Source of the DNA: Chitinophaga niabensis
GTDB lineage: Bacteria; Bacteroidota; Bacteroidia; Chitinophagales; Chitinophagaceae
Direction of reading: 5' to 3'
NCBI GenBank assembly: GCA_017849435.1
Contig: JAFIGY010000022.1
Coordinates: 1-64,000 of the forward strand
Length of the DNA: 64,000 bases
Positions within the stretch are counted from its first letter, which is position 1; each line of letters opens with the position of its first letter. Shown piece after piece: positions 44,636 through 53,050 of this stretch. Both the position numbers and the translations under genes were made by a program. A model generated the notes under the pieces. It worked only from the letters and a program-made list of their open reading frames with translations, was not told the origin of the DNA and ran no database searches.

Positions 44636-45529
44636 ATGCATCTGGAACGTCTGGTATTGGGAACAGCGGGATTAGGAGGGATCTGGGGGAAAGTGCCCCC
44701 GGAGGCGTCTGTACGCGCGATCCTCAACGCCCTCGCCCACGGGATCACTGCCATAGATACAGCGCCTGCGTACGCTGATGCGGAGCGGTATGTGGGCTAT
44801 GCCTTAAAGGAATGGTCCGGCGCAGCTCCCTTCATCAGCTCAAAAGCCGGTCGGCTGAAAGGATATGCGCCTGATGAAGGCCACTACGATTACAGCAGGG
44901 ATGCCATGTTCCGCAGCGTGGAAGAAAGCCTGACGCAATTGGGCGTTCCGGTACTGGACCTTTTGTTACTGCACGATCCGCAGCAGGTGAGCGAAGCGAA
45001 TTCCGCCGCTGTTGTGGCCACTATGCAGGAACTAAAAGAAAAGGGCTATGCAAGGGCGATCGGCATTGGCGGAAACCCTCCGGACTGGGTATGGCCATGG
45101 CTGCAACAACACGTTTTTGAAGGACTGATGGAATACAACCGGCTGAACGCCTGCCATACCGACGCCTTGGGCGGATCATTAAAATTCTGCGAAGAGCAGG
45201 GTATCCGCTATTTCGCCGCAAGTCCGCTGCATATGGGATTGCTGGGCAAGGCTTACGGATCGTTTATCAAAGCGCCGCCGGCATGGCTGTCGCAGCAGGA
45301 TATTGAAAGAGCACGTTCTTTACAGGAGATAGCGCAGGAGGAAAATATGCCGCTACCGGCGCTGGCCCACCGCTTCCTCCTGTCCCTCCCGCATCCTTTC
45401 CATATCGTAACAGGAGCATCCAACCCGGAAGAACTAAGCGCCACACTGGCGCATTTTAAAGCAGGCCCATTACCGGAAGGCCTTTCCAACAAAATTTTGA
45501 AAAACAGCAAGGTAACATATATCACATGA
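44636..45529 (+). CDS. Aldo/keto reductase, probably a sugar dehydrogenase
   Basis: 297 residues, single (alpha/beta)8 barrel. The catalytic tetrad is visible: Asp in IDTAPAYAD, Tyr in the same block, Lys in ISSKAGR, His in LLLLHDPQ. The chain resembles the L-galactose/L-fucose dehydrogenase branch, which oxidises an aldose to the lactone with NAD(P). Operon partners (enolase-type dehydratase, symporter, mutarotase) fit that role; sugar identity is an inference. Its stop overlaps the next gene by ATGA. Confidence 0.85.
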   Translation: MHLERLVLGTAGLGGIWGKVPPEASVRAILNALAHGITAIDTAPAYADAERYVGYALKEWSGAAPFISSKAGRLKGYAPDEGHYDYSRDAMFRSVEESLTQLGVPVLDLLLLHDPQQVSEANSAAVVATMQELKEKGYARAIGIGGNPPDWVWPWLQQHVFEGLMEYNRLNACHTDALGGSLKFCEEQGIRYFAASPLHMGLLGKAYGSFIKAPPAWLSQQDIERARSLQEIAQEENMPLPALAHRFLLSLPHPFHIVTGASNPEELSATLAHFKAGPLPEGLSNKILKNSKVTYIT

Positions 45530-46698
45530 GCAGGATAGATGCCGAGATTTTCAATATTGTAAAAGTTCGAATCAATGTACTCGAACCAGTGACTGCTGTA
45601 ACTCCTTTCCAGGATGCAACGATGGGCCCGTTCCTGACGTTTGGCCTTGCCATGATCACGCTGGAAGACGAGAACGGGATACAAGGAGAAGCGCCGGTTT
45701 ACAGCACGTATACCAACATCCTTGAAGCCTGTTTCCTGCCGATCCTGCTGCATTGCAAGAACATTCCCTACACGGAATTGTATCGCAGGTTATACTGGTC
45801 CATCCGCAACGAAGGTTTCCGGGGCCCGGCAGCGGCCTTACTGGGACAGGTGGACATGGCGTTGCACGACCTTGCCGCCCGGCGGCACCAGTTACCGCTT
45901 CACCGCTACCTTGGCAGTGAGCGGGATGAGGTGAAGGTGTATGGCAGCGGCGGTGGTACTAACTATACCTATCGGCAGCTGGAAACAGAGGCCCGTTATT
46001 TCCTTGATACCGGCCTGGATTGCTATAAAATGAAGATCGGGAAGGATTTTGGTTCGGATATGGCAGGCGATGTGGAAAGGGTGAAATTCGTGCGCAGTCT
46101 TTTGGGACCGGATGTACAACTGGCAGTGGATGTGAACCAGGTCTGGACCCGTGAGCAGACGCTTCGTTTCATTGACCTCGCAGGGAGTGTGAACCTTGCC
46201 TGGATAGAAGAGCCCGTACATTCCGCCGGATACGAGCAGATCAAAATGCTTTGTGAAGCTTCCCCCATCACTATTTCCTTTGGCGAATCCGAACGTACTT
46301 CCAGGATGTTCCCTACACTGGTGAACCTGGGCGTTCGTCATCTGCAGCCGGTGCCCACACAGCTGGGCGGTGTGAAGGAATGGATGGAAGTGAGGGATCT
46401 GGCGGCTGCTTCCAACATTGCATTTTCCTCCGGGGGATACTCCCTGTACACGGCAAGTCTGATGGCAACAGCGCAGGATGATTGCAGGGTGGAGTATCTT
46501 TATTCGATCATGCATGGGCTGGAAAAGTATTTCAGCGTACGGCCGGCGTGGAAGCAGGGGAGGCTGGTGATGCCCGGGGTGGAGGGGATTCCGGTGCGGG
46601 TGGATTGGGATTACTGGACCAGGGCCGGCAAAATAACCCGTACACAAACGTGGGTAGAATCATCCGTAAAGGCATATCTGCCTAATGTGTCTCTGTAA
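45526..46698 (+). CDS. Enolase-superfamily (mandelate racemase/muconate lactonizing) enzyme
   Basis: 390 residues: capping domain about 1-125, then a barrel with Lys168/Lys170 (CYKMKIG), metal ligands Asp202 (AVDVNQ), Glu228 (WIEEP) and Glu254 (FGESE). The His-Asp dyad of classic mandelate-racemase acid-sugar dehydratases seems absent: the QPD position reads LQPVPTQLGG, and the His strand reads SSGGYSLYTA. It would act on a sugar acid by proton abstraction through the KxK lysine. It overlaps the aldo/keto reductase gene by 4 bases, so the two probably act in sequence. Confidence 0.85.
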   Translation: MSRIDAEIFNIVKVRINVLEPVTAVTPFQDATMGPFLTFGLAMITLEDENGIQGEAPVYSTYTNILEACFLPILLHCKNIPYTELYRRLYWSIRNEGFRGPAAALLGQVDMALHDLAARRHQLPLHRYLGSERDEVKVYGSGGGTNYTYRQLETEARYFLDTGLDCYKMKIGKDFGSDMAGDVERVKFVRSLLGPDVQLAVDVNQVWTREQTLRFIDLAGSVNLAWIEEPVHSAGYEQIKMLCEASPITISFGESERTSRMFPTLVNLGVRHLQPVPTQLGGVKEWMEVRDLAAASNIAFSSGGYSLYTASLMATAQDDCRVEYLYSIMHGLEKYFSVRPAWKQGRLVMPGVEGIPVRVDWDYWTRAGKITRTQTWVESSVKAYLPNVSL

Positions 46699-46716
46699 AA
46701 AATAAACTGCAATCAT

Positions 46717-48279
46717 GTGAATGTTACATTAGCCGGAATTGATCTTGTTATACTGGCCATTTATATCGTCGCACTGCTGGTGATCGGCTTTTATCTCAAT
46801 ACACGGAACAGGTCGTCAATGAAAGATATTTTCCTCGGTGGAAGATCCCTCAAATGGTGGCAGATCGGTTTCTCCCTTTTTAGCGCCAATGCGGGCCCCA
46901 TGATGCTGGTAGGTTTTGCGAGCATCGGCTTTACACAGGGTGTGGTGGGCAGCAATTTCGAATGGCTCGCCTGGATATTTATCTTTCTGCTGTCGATGGT
47001 GTTCCTGCCGCATTATATTTCCACAAAGGTCTCTACCATGCCGCAGTTCCTCCTGCTGCGCTTTGGGAAACGGTCTTATAATTTCCTGGTGATATACAGC
47101 CTTTTGTCCATTCTCGTGGTATGGCTGGGAAGCGCATTGTATGCAGGCGGACTGATCATTTCCCAGATATTCCGGTCAACGCTGATACAATCGGTATTGA
47201 TCATTGCAATCATCGCATCGAGCTTCACTGCCATCGGCGGATTGAAAGCGGTAGTAAGAACGGGGATATTCCAATCCCTCATCATCATATTTTCTTCCAT
47301 CATCCTCACTTTCCTCGCCCTTCAGAAGATCGGCGGGCTGCATGCATTCATGGAAGCGGTGCCCTTCGGGCACTGGAAATTGTTCCGCCCGGCGAGCGAT
47401 CCGGAATATTCATGGGTGGCGGTGATTGTGGGATATCCCGTTGTGGCGATCTACTATTGGTGTGCAGATCAAACGATTGTGCAGAAGATGCTCGGAGCAA
47501 AAGACGTGCGGGAGGGACAATACGGCGCGATCTTTATTTCCGTACTGAAGATCATTATGCCGCTTATTTTCATTTTTCCCGGCATCATGTGCTATGTACT
47601 GTTCCGGGACGTTGCAAAACCGGATAATGCTTATATCACGCTTGTAAGCCAGATCATGCCGCATGGTTTGCTCGGGTTATGTGTGGCGGCATTGATCGCT
47701 GCGTTGATAGATACCGTGTCATCCGGACTCAATTCATTCAGTACCGTTTTTACGCTGGATGTGCTGGCCCGGATGAAACAAATGGATGAGCCCGCGAAAC
47801 GCAGGGCCGGTCAATGGATCACATTGCTGGCTGCAGGGCTGGCCGTGGGGATTGCTTATCTGTTCTCTTTATCAGGGAAAGGTTTTTTTGAATTGAGTCA
47901 GGGGCTGGTATCCATTCTGGCGCCACCGCTTTCCGTGGTGTTCCTGGCCGGTATTATCTGGAAACGGGTGAATAGTCTGGCTGCGGAGATCGTGCTGTAT
48001 GGCGGCGGCCTGGTATGCCTGATCGTGGGAGCCTGTCATGTGCTGAGTTATCCATCAAAAGAATTCTGGCCACACTTCCTGCTGCTGTCTTTTTATCTTT
48101 TCCTGGCGATGGCGGTGGTGATCGTTGTTGTTACTTTGTGCACGAAGCCCCCGGCCGTTAACCCCCTTCCATCGATCATCGATACCTGGCGCCAGTCAGG
48201 CGGGAGGGGAAGCCGGGTATGGTGGCTGTGGGTGCTGCTCGCAGTGGTAATGTGCGGGATCTATTTAACTTTCAGTTAA
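46717..48279 (+). CDS. Sodium:solute symporter (SSS family)
   Basis: 520 residues with about 13-14 membrane spans. SSS features include DIFLGGRSLKWWQIGFSLFSAN near residue 35-56, SFTAIGGLKAVVRTG, and YYWCADQTIVQKMLGAKD. Members import sugars, myo-inositol or amino acids with Na+. In this operon it probably brings the released monosaccharide into the cytoplasm. Start is GTG 46717; the ATG two bases earlier is out of frame and stops at once. It begins 18 bases after the enolase-type gene. Confidence 0.9.
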   Translation: MNVTLAGIDLVILAIYIVALLVIGFYLNTRNRSSMKDIFLGGRSLKWWQIGFSLFSANAGPMMLVGFASIGFTQGVVGSNFEWLAWIFIFLLSMVFLPHYISTKVSTMPQFLLLRFGKRSYNFLVIYSLLSILVVWLGSALYAGGLIISQIFRSTLIQSVLIIAIIASSFTAIGGLKAVVRTGIFQSLIIIFSSIILTFLALQKIGGLHAFMEAVPFGHWKLFRPASDPEYSWVAVIVGYPVVAIYYWCADQTIVQKMLGAKDVREGQYGAIFISVLKIIMPLIFIFPGIMCYVLFRDVAKPDNAYITLVSQIMPHGLLGLCVAALIAALIDTVSSGLNSFSTVFTLDVLARMKQMDEPAKRRAGQWITLLAAGLAVGIAYLFSLSGKGFFELSQGLVSILAPPLSVVFLAGIIWKRVNSLAAEIVLYGGGLVCLIVGACHVLSYPSKEFWPHFLLLSFYLFLAMAVVIVVVTLCTKPPAVNPLPSIIDTWRQSGGRGSRVWWLWVLLAVVMCGIYLTFS

Positions 48280-48288
48280 AGCCGGTAT

Positions 48289-48705
48289 ATGTATCGATTT
48301 ACCTTTTTTATTGCCTGCTGGCTGTTTGCGGCAGCTTGTAATGCAGGGAGAACAGAGAAGCTGGAGGACAAGGTGTTTGTGGTGAACATCGTTCCGGATG
48401 AAAAGAAGTTGCAGGAGTACCTCGAATATCATCGCCATATCTGGCCGGAGGTGGAAAAGGGTTTTCAAAAAGCCGGATACCGCAAGATCAAATTGCTGCG
48501 CCGGAATCACCTGGTAGTGATGATCGTAACGGTGCCGGAAGGGGCCGATCTCGGAAAGATGGGTAAAGTAGCGGAATCGTATGACAAACGCTGTGCGGAA
48601 TGGAATCAGCTGATGAGTAGCTATCAGCAGGGGATCCCGGGTACGGAACCCGGACAGACATGGACGGAAACGGCGCCTTTTTATATATTCCGGAATGATA
48701 ACTGA
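48289..48705 (+). CDS. Lipoprotein of the L-rhamnose mutarotase family
   Basis: 138 residues. The first 20 form a lipoprotein signal (LFAAACNAG, Cys17). The rest is the RhaM/DUF718 dimeric alpha-beta fold: YLEYHRHIWPEVEKGFQKAGY with His48/His50 and the WPE motif, then IKLLRRNHLVVMIVT. RhaM interconverts anomers of L-rhamnose, with related proteins for L-fucose; RhaM is normally cytosolic, so a lipid-anchored periplasmic form is unusual. It probably equilibrates the sugar before uptake by the symporter 9 bases upstream. Confidence 0.85.
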   Translation: MYRFTFFIACWLFAAACNAGRTEKLEDKVFVVNIVPDEKKLQEYLEYHRHIWPEVEKGFQKAGYRKIKLLRRNHLVVMIVTVPEGADLGKMGKVAESYDKRCAEWNQLMSSYQQGIPGTEPGQTWTETAPFYIFRNDN

Positions 48706-48710
48706 TCAGC

Positions 48711-49583
48711 TTATTTTTCCGGAGCTGTTTCATACTGCTTCATAAATTCCCTGGGCGAAAGCCCCTTCACTTCCTTGAAATGCTTGTTGAAGTTGGAAAT
48801 GTTGTTATAGCCGCTGAGATAACATGCTTCTGTTACGTTATGATTGCCCTCCAGCAGCAATTTAGCGGCATGCCCTATCCGCACTTCCTTGATGAAATCA
48901 ATCAGCGTACGATTGGTGCGCGCCTTGAAGAAGCGACAGAATGCCGCGGGAGACATCGGAAGAATGTCCGCCACCGTTTTCAGGGTGATCTCCTGCTTGA
49001 AATTCGTGAATATGTGATCAAATACTTTGTTGATCTTTTGCGCATCCCCGGAATTGTTAACCGCGTGATAATAGGGCGATGAAAGCACCCGGCAATGTTC
49101 GGATTTCGCCAGCACGTCCAGCAGGCTTAACATCTGCGCTGCCCGCGTCATCCCGGAGGAGAAAAGCATCTGCTGCATGATCATCTTGGCACTGGCGACG
49201 GTGGGGCCGGAAAAGGAAAGCCCTTTCGCCGCTTTGTCAAACAGCACATTCAATTGTTTGGCCTCCGGTGTTTCCAGCAATTGCCTGCCGAGGAAATCAG
49301 GGAAGAAATGGATCACGATCGCCTGCGGCTGGACCATCGGGTCCAGCACAGTGTAATATTGCCAGCAATGCGGAAGATAGCTGCCCAGCAACACCAGCTC
49401 AGGCCCTTCGAAATCTTCAATATGATCCCCAATGAACCTTTTCCCGCTACAATTCTCCAGCAGCGCGATCTCAAAATTGATGTGAGACCTGAGTACGGTG
49501 TACCTCTTTATTTCCTGGAACTCTGATCTGATCGTGAAAGACTGGTCAGGCGGGAAAGTGAAATTTTCATATATGTACTGCAT
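48711..49583 (-). CDS. AraC-family regulator (probable controller of the sugar locus)
   Basis: 290 residues. N-terminal cupin-like ligand domain about 1-165. C-terminal AraC helix-turn-helix pair about 190-285: ITLKTVADILPMSPAAFCRFF, and VTEACYLSGYNNISNFNKHFKEVKGLSPREF (two parts: VTEACYLSGYNNISNFNKHF, KEVKGLSPREF). It is convergent with the mutarotase gene (5 bases between stops) and has TGGTCAAA-type sites upstream. It would sense a sugar or sugar acid and activate the PUL and operon. Confidence 0.9.
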   Translation of the reverse strand: MQYIYENFTFPPDQSFTIRSEFQEIKRYTVLRSHINFEIALLENCSGKRFIGDHIEDFEGPELVLLGSYLPHCWQYYTVLDPMVQPQAIVIHFFPDFLGRQLLETPEAKQLNVLFDKAAKGLSFSGPTVASAKMIMQQMLFSSGMTRAAQMLSLLDVLAKSEHCRVLSSPYYHAVNNSGDAQKINKVFDHIFTNFKQEITLKTVADILPMSPAAFCRFFKARTNRTLIDFIKEVRIGHAAKLLLEGNHNVTEACYLSGYNNISNFNKHFKEVKGLSPREFMKQYETAPEK

Positions 49584-49590
49584 AAACCCC

Positions 49591-49610
49591 CATGCTAAAA
49601 CATGCTAAAA
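49591..49610 (-). repeat. Tandem direct repeat of CATGCTAAAA
   Basis: Two perfect adjacent 10-base copies, 8 bases upstream of the AraC start codon. One turn of DNA per copy, as expected for side-by-side protein binding in the AraC leader. Confidence 0.5.
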
Positions 49611-49633
49611 ATAGTCAAATTCTCCAAAATATC

Positions 49634-49673
49634 GCAGTGTGCAAAAAGGAATTACACTGCAAAAAAGCACTGC
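49634..49673. repeat. Inverted and direct half-sites (GCAGTGT / CACTGCAAA)
   Basis: GCAGTGT at 49634-49640 and ACACTGC at 49654-49660 are inverted copies 13 bases apart. CACTGCAAA recurs directly at 49655 and 49668. Candidate operator cluster between the two divergent genes. Confidence 0.45.
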
Positions 49674-49676
49674 AAA

Positions 49677-49687
49677 TGGTCAAATTT
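49677..49687 (+). promoter_or_regulatory. TGGTCAAA motif in the AraC control region
   Basis: TGGTCAAATTT is identical over 11 bases to the copy at 36155. A near copy, TAGTCAAATT, lies at 49612-49621. They may be autoregulatory AraC sites. Confidence 0.35.
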
Positions 49688-49856
49688 AAAGTAGTGCGGG
49701 CATTATCATTGTAGGAAATTTATGACCGCCTGGCTCTTCTACATGAAAAGTATTCAGTGAGGTATATTCCACATTCAACATAAATGTGTATGCATTAACT
49801 AACATAGCTGTGGTCAGCGTGGAAAAATGTCATATAGACGATTAACGATGAATCAG

Positions 49857-49879
49857 ACGGGCGTTTTGTACGCCCGTTT
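49857..49879 (+). terminator. Terminator-like hairpin 1 in the leader
   Basis: ACGGGCG and CGCCCGT pair over 7 bp with a 7-base loop, extendable by two pairs outside, and are followed by TTCTT. No plus-strand gene ends here. Confidence 0.55.
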
Positions 49880-49907
49880 CTTACAATCATCAGGCGATCT
49901 TTTTCAG

Positions 49908-49937
49908 GCGGAAGCGGGCAGGCGTTTCCGCTTTTTT
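49908..49937 (+). terminator. Terminator-like hairpin 2, just before the next ATG
   Basis: Two overlapping pairings are possible: GCGGAA with TTCCGC (49908-49931), or AAGCGG with CCGCTT (49912-49933). Both run into six T residues ending at 49937, 9 bases before the ATG. The choice of pairing could be regulatory. Confidence 0.5.
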
Positions 49938-49945
49938 AAAACGAT

Positions 49946-52249
49946 ATGATGGCAGGATCAACGCTTTTATGGATACTTCTTCTTTCGGTACACGGATATG
50001 GGCAGACGCAACCGTCCATCCCGCAGGAACTTCACGGAGCGCTCAGCGTGGCCGTTAAGCACTATAACGGTACATCGCTGATATCAGAAGAGAAATTTAA
50101 CGGGAACATTCTTGAAACCGGCAATTGCCGCTGGCAACTGGATTGGAAAGTAACAGCTCCATCGAAGGACGGGATGGAATGTACGCTTACGTGTAAACTG
50201 CAGCGCGGCAGCGCGCCTGCTTCGGCGCTGGCGGTTTCATTCGATTTCGGGAAATGGGAAGCACGCAATTACGTGATGGTGCCGGGGATCGTTTACAACG
50301 GGAACCGCTACCGTACCATCGGGAATGGATATAACCCGCAGTATCCGCGGGATATGTATTACAACCAGGCCGTGCCGGTCACGCTCTCAAACAATCCCCG
50401 ATTGTCAGCAGACAAGGGTGATGCTTCGCTGGTAGAATTGCAGACAAACAATACTGCGGTGCCTGCCATGAGCTTCTTTTCTCCTGCGCTCCGGAAAGGA
50501 TGGATCGTTTTAACGGAGCAACAAACCCGTTGGGGGAATAGCGGATTGACGATACGGGAAAATGCGGATAAAGACAGTTGCTCCTTTGGTATTTCCGCCC
50601 CGGCGGTTCGCCGGCTGGCGGCAGGTTTCGGGGATTTTCATCCCAGCGGGGACCAGGCACCGGACTGGCAGGAAGGAGATGAAGTGTCCATCCGTTTCCG
50701 TATGTATGCATTCGATGCGGATAATATCCCTGCACTGCTGGAAAAATTCATGACCGTGCGGAAAACCGTTACGGGTCCGAATACACCGCGGAACCTTTTG
50801 CCGATGAGTGAGCTTGTGGCAGCAGGTACCCGGATATGCAGCGGTAATTTCTCCGTTCAGCCCGTGGGGAACTACTATCTGCCGGAGAACAGCAAAGATT
50901 TCCAGCTGGGATGGGTGAGCGGGATGATCAATACCTTTCCCATGCTGGCGCTGAACGACAGCACAGAACGCCGGCGGGTATCGGAAGAACTGGATTTTAT
51001 TACGGCAAAGATGCAGGGCGGAAGCGGTTTTTTCTATGGAACGATCACCGCTAACGGGCAGGTCCGTACGGAAAAAGCGCCCCCTGATTTTCCTGCCGTA
51101 CAGGCGCTTGTGCGCAAGAACGGCGATGTATTGTTCTGGCTCATGAAACACCTGATGCTGTTGAAGGCACAAGGATACGGCAGGAGCATCAAACCAGCAT
51201 GGGAGGAAGCTGCAAAACGGCTGGCAGACGCCTTTACGCGCAACTGGAAGAAGTACGGGGAGTTCGGGCAGTATATTGTACCTGAGACCGGGGAGATCGC
51301 TGTATTCAACTCCAGTTCCGGCGCCATTGTTCCTGCCGGTCTGGCGCTCGCGTCCGCCTACTTCAAACATCCCGGCTGGTTGCAAACGGCCACAGCAGCA
51401 GCGGATTTCTATTACACACGGGATATCCTGCAACGTGGTTTTACCGGCGGGGGATGTGGGGATATTTCGCAGGATGCAGATTCCGAATCCTGCTTCGGCT
51501 TCCTTGAATCACTTATGGCTTTATATCAATATACCGGAAAACAGATATGGTTACAGCGTGCAAAAGTACAGGCCGCGCTGTGTGCTACCTGGACGCTGGC
51601 TTACGATCCCGTATTCCCGGCCACCAGCGCCATCGGAAAGCTGGGTGGAAAAATGGCCGGCGCCGTTTGGGCCAGCAGTCAGAATAAACATGCAGCACCA
51701 GGTGTGTGCACTTCTTCTGCCGACTACCTTTTCAAACTGTATCGCGCAACGGGAGATAAGCGATATGCAGCATTGATCAGGGATATACAACATGCGCATG
51801 CCGAAGCAGTGAATATGCCCGGCCACATCACTACGAATTACCTCACCGGCTCCAGTATGGAACGTATCCAGCCGAGTGATGCGGAAGGAAAAGGCAGTAT
51901 CGGGAATTTCATTCATACCCGCAATTCCTGGACGGAAACAGACGGCATCCTGATGGCGATGGAGATCCCGGGTATTTATCTGCAAACGGATACCGACCAG
52001 CTGTATGTTTTCGATCATATAACAGTTACACGGGTTTCCCGTACGATGCTTTCTTTAACCAACAAAACATCGTACAATGCGGAAGTTGCGGTAATGGCGG
52101 AAACCAGCCGTATGGCCACCCGGCCGATGGGATATACGACATTCACAAAATGGCCGAAGGTAAAGGTCAAAGCGGGAGAAACTGTGGTTATGACCGTATC
52201 ATTCCCAGCCGGAAAGGGAGGATCTCCACAGTGCAAAGTGATGAAATAG
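49946..52249 (+). CDS. Large secreted protein of unknown function, probable alpha/alpha-toroid enzyme
   Basis: 767 residues with a signal peptide (about 1-20). An N-terminal beta-rich region (about 25-260) is followed by a helical region about 300-650 with repeated helix pairs and small-residue turns (WVSGMINTFPMLAL, FFYGTITANGQV, GGGCGDISQDADSESCFGFLES, GTRNSW-like HTRNSWTETDGILM), then a C-terminal beta domain. This layout is that of six-hairpin glycosidases or lyases, but I do not recognise a family. Position next to the AraC gene and sugar operon suggests a role in the same glycan pathway. Confidence 0.8.
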   Translation: MMAGSTLLWILLLSVHGYGQTQPSIPQELHGALSVAVKHYNGTSLISEEKFNGNILETGNCRWQLDWKVTAPSKDGMECTLTCKLQRGSAPASALAVSFDFGKWEARNYVMVPGIVYNGNRYRTIGNGYNPQYPRDMYYNQAVPVTLSNNPRLSADKGDASLVELQTNNTAVPAMSFFSPALRKGWIVLTEQQTRWGNSGLTIRENADKDSCSFGISAPAVRRLAAGFGDFHPSGDQAPDWQEGDEVSIRFRMYAFDADNIPALLEKFMTVRKTVTGPNTPRNLLPMSELVAAGTRICSGNFSVQPVGNYYLPENSKDFQLGWVSGMINTFPMLALNDSTERRRVSEELDFITAKMQGGSGFFYGTITANGQVRTEKAPPDFPAVQALVRKNGDVLFWLMKHLMLLKAQGYGRSIKPAWEEAAKRLADAFTRNWKKYGEFGQYIVPETGEIAVFNSSSGAIVPAGLALASAYFKHPGWLQTATAAADFYYTRDILQRGFTGGGCGDISQDADSESCFGFLESLMALYQYTGKQIWLQRAKVQAALCATWTLAYDPVFPATSAIGKLGGKMAGAVWASSQNKHAAPGVCTSSADYLFKLYRATGDKRYAALIRDIQHAHAEAVNMPGHITTNYLTGSSMERIQPSDAEGKGSIGNFIHTRNSWTETDGILMAMEIPGIYLQTDTDQLYVFDHITVTRVSRTMLSLTNKTSYNAEVAVMAETSRMATRPMGYTTFTKWPKVKVKAGETVVMTVSFPAGKGGSPQCKVMK

Positions 52250-52484
52250 TGACGGGGTCTTTGGCAACGATCTCTTTCGCAGCCGCTTCATCTTCCACTT
52301 CCACAACCCCTAACCCCCAGGCCCCCCGGGGATCAAAAACAGGTCCGAATATCAACGCGATCTTCCTGTTGCAAAGGTCCGCCCAGTAAGCAGCGTGCGA
52401 CTGCATAATGGCGGCTTCCTCCGGCGTGATGTCCATCGGGAAAGTAGCGCGGGGAGCGATCAGCCTGAATACGAAATGAGCCAT
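52188..52484 (-). CDS. YciI-like (YCII-related) domain protein
   Basis: 98 residues from ATG 52484: AHFVFRLIAPRATFPMDITPEEAAIM, HAAYWADLCNRKIALIFGPV, WGLGVVEVEDEAAAKEIVAKD (given in parts) and the closing VEILPFRLGMI. These are the ferredoxin-like YciI fold with its His/Asp pair region. Small cytosolic protein of unclear activity. The last 62 bases overlap the 3' end of the convergent large gene; both C-termini look genuine. Codons upstream of 52484 are not conserved-looking. Confidence 0.82.
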   Translation of the reverse strand: MAHFVFRLIAPRATFPMDITPEEAAIMQSHAAYWADLCNRKIALIFGPVFDPRGAWGLGVVEVEDEAAAKEIVAKDPVTISSLCTVEILPFRLGMIRS

Positions 52485-52632
52485 AGCGATGTGGTTGTAA
52501 CTGTTCGGCTGAAAGATAAGAAGTTTTATGGCAATATTTCCCGCTCTCATCCTCAGTGCATAAAACAATGGCACCATACTTGTTCTCCTGTTAACCCAAA
52601 GCCCTATCGGCACTTAAACTGCTTTTCAGCGC

Positions 52633-53037
52633 ATGAAAGAAAAGATCACATGTTTTCTTATTGACGACGACCCGGATGACCATGAGTTCTTTTTGCACGC
52701 CATAGACGAGCTGCAACGGGAAATCGAATGCTTCTTTGCAAGCGATGGGGTAAAGGCGGTCAGAAAATTAAAAGAAGAACAGCATTTCACACCGGATTAT
52801 ATTTTCCTTGACCTGAACATGCCTTTAATGGATGGTAAAGCATGTTTGAGGGAGATCAAAAAGCTGGACAGAGTGAAGGATATTCCCGTGATCATCTGCT
52901 CTACTTCCACCCGCCCGGAAGATAAAAAGGACGCCCTCCGCCTCGGAGCCACTGCTTATCTCGTTAAAGAATCCAGCATCGGGCTGCTGCGCGAAAAACT
53001 TCACGCGATCTTCGAAGGCCGGGGCGCTATACGCTGA
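52633..53037 (+). CDS. Single-domain response regulator (CheY-like)
   Basis: 134 residues, receiver only. Acidic pair in LIDDDPDDHEFF, phospho-Asp in YIFLDLNMPLMDG, Thr/Ser in IICSTSTRPED, Lys in AYLVKESS. No output domain, so it works by protein contact or as a phosphorelay shuttle. The DDDPDDHEFF N-terminus is typical of the RCP-like Bacteroidota group often paired with hybrid kinases. No kinase lies nearby. Confidence 0.92.
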   Translation: MKEKITCFLIDDDPDDHEFFLHAIDELQREIECFFASDGVKAVRKLKEEQHFTPDYIFLDLNMPLMDGKACLREIKKLDRVKDIPVIICSTSTRPEDKKDALRLGATAYLVKESSIGLLREKLHAIFEGRGAIR

Positions 53038-53050
53038 AAGAAAGATGGAG

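Larger units (their letters stand above)
49584..49945. other. Long divergent control region with repeats and two terminator-like hairpins
   Basis: 362 bases without a convincing gene between the AraC gene (leftward) and the large secreted protein (rightward). It holds a tandem 10-mer repeat, CACTGC-type half sites, two GTCAAA motifs and two plus-strand hairpins with T-runs, the last ending 9 bases before the next ATG. Most likely a regulatory leader or a small RNA locus. Confidence 0.6.

Noticed and set aside
49722-49760. Twelve-codon frame in the leader as a real leader peptide
   Set aside because: No bias toward one amino acid and only a weak ribosome site; left as a note in the leader finding.
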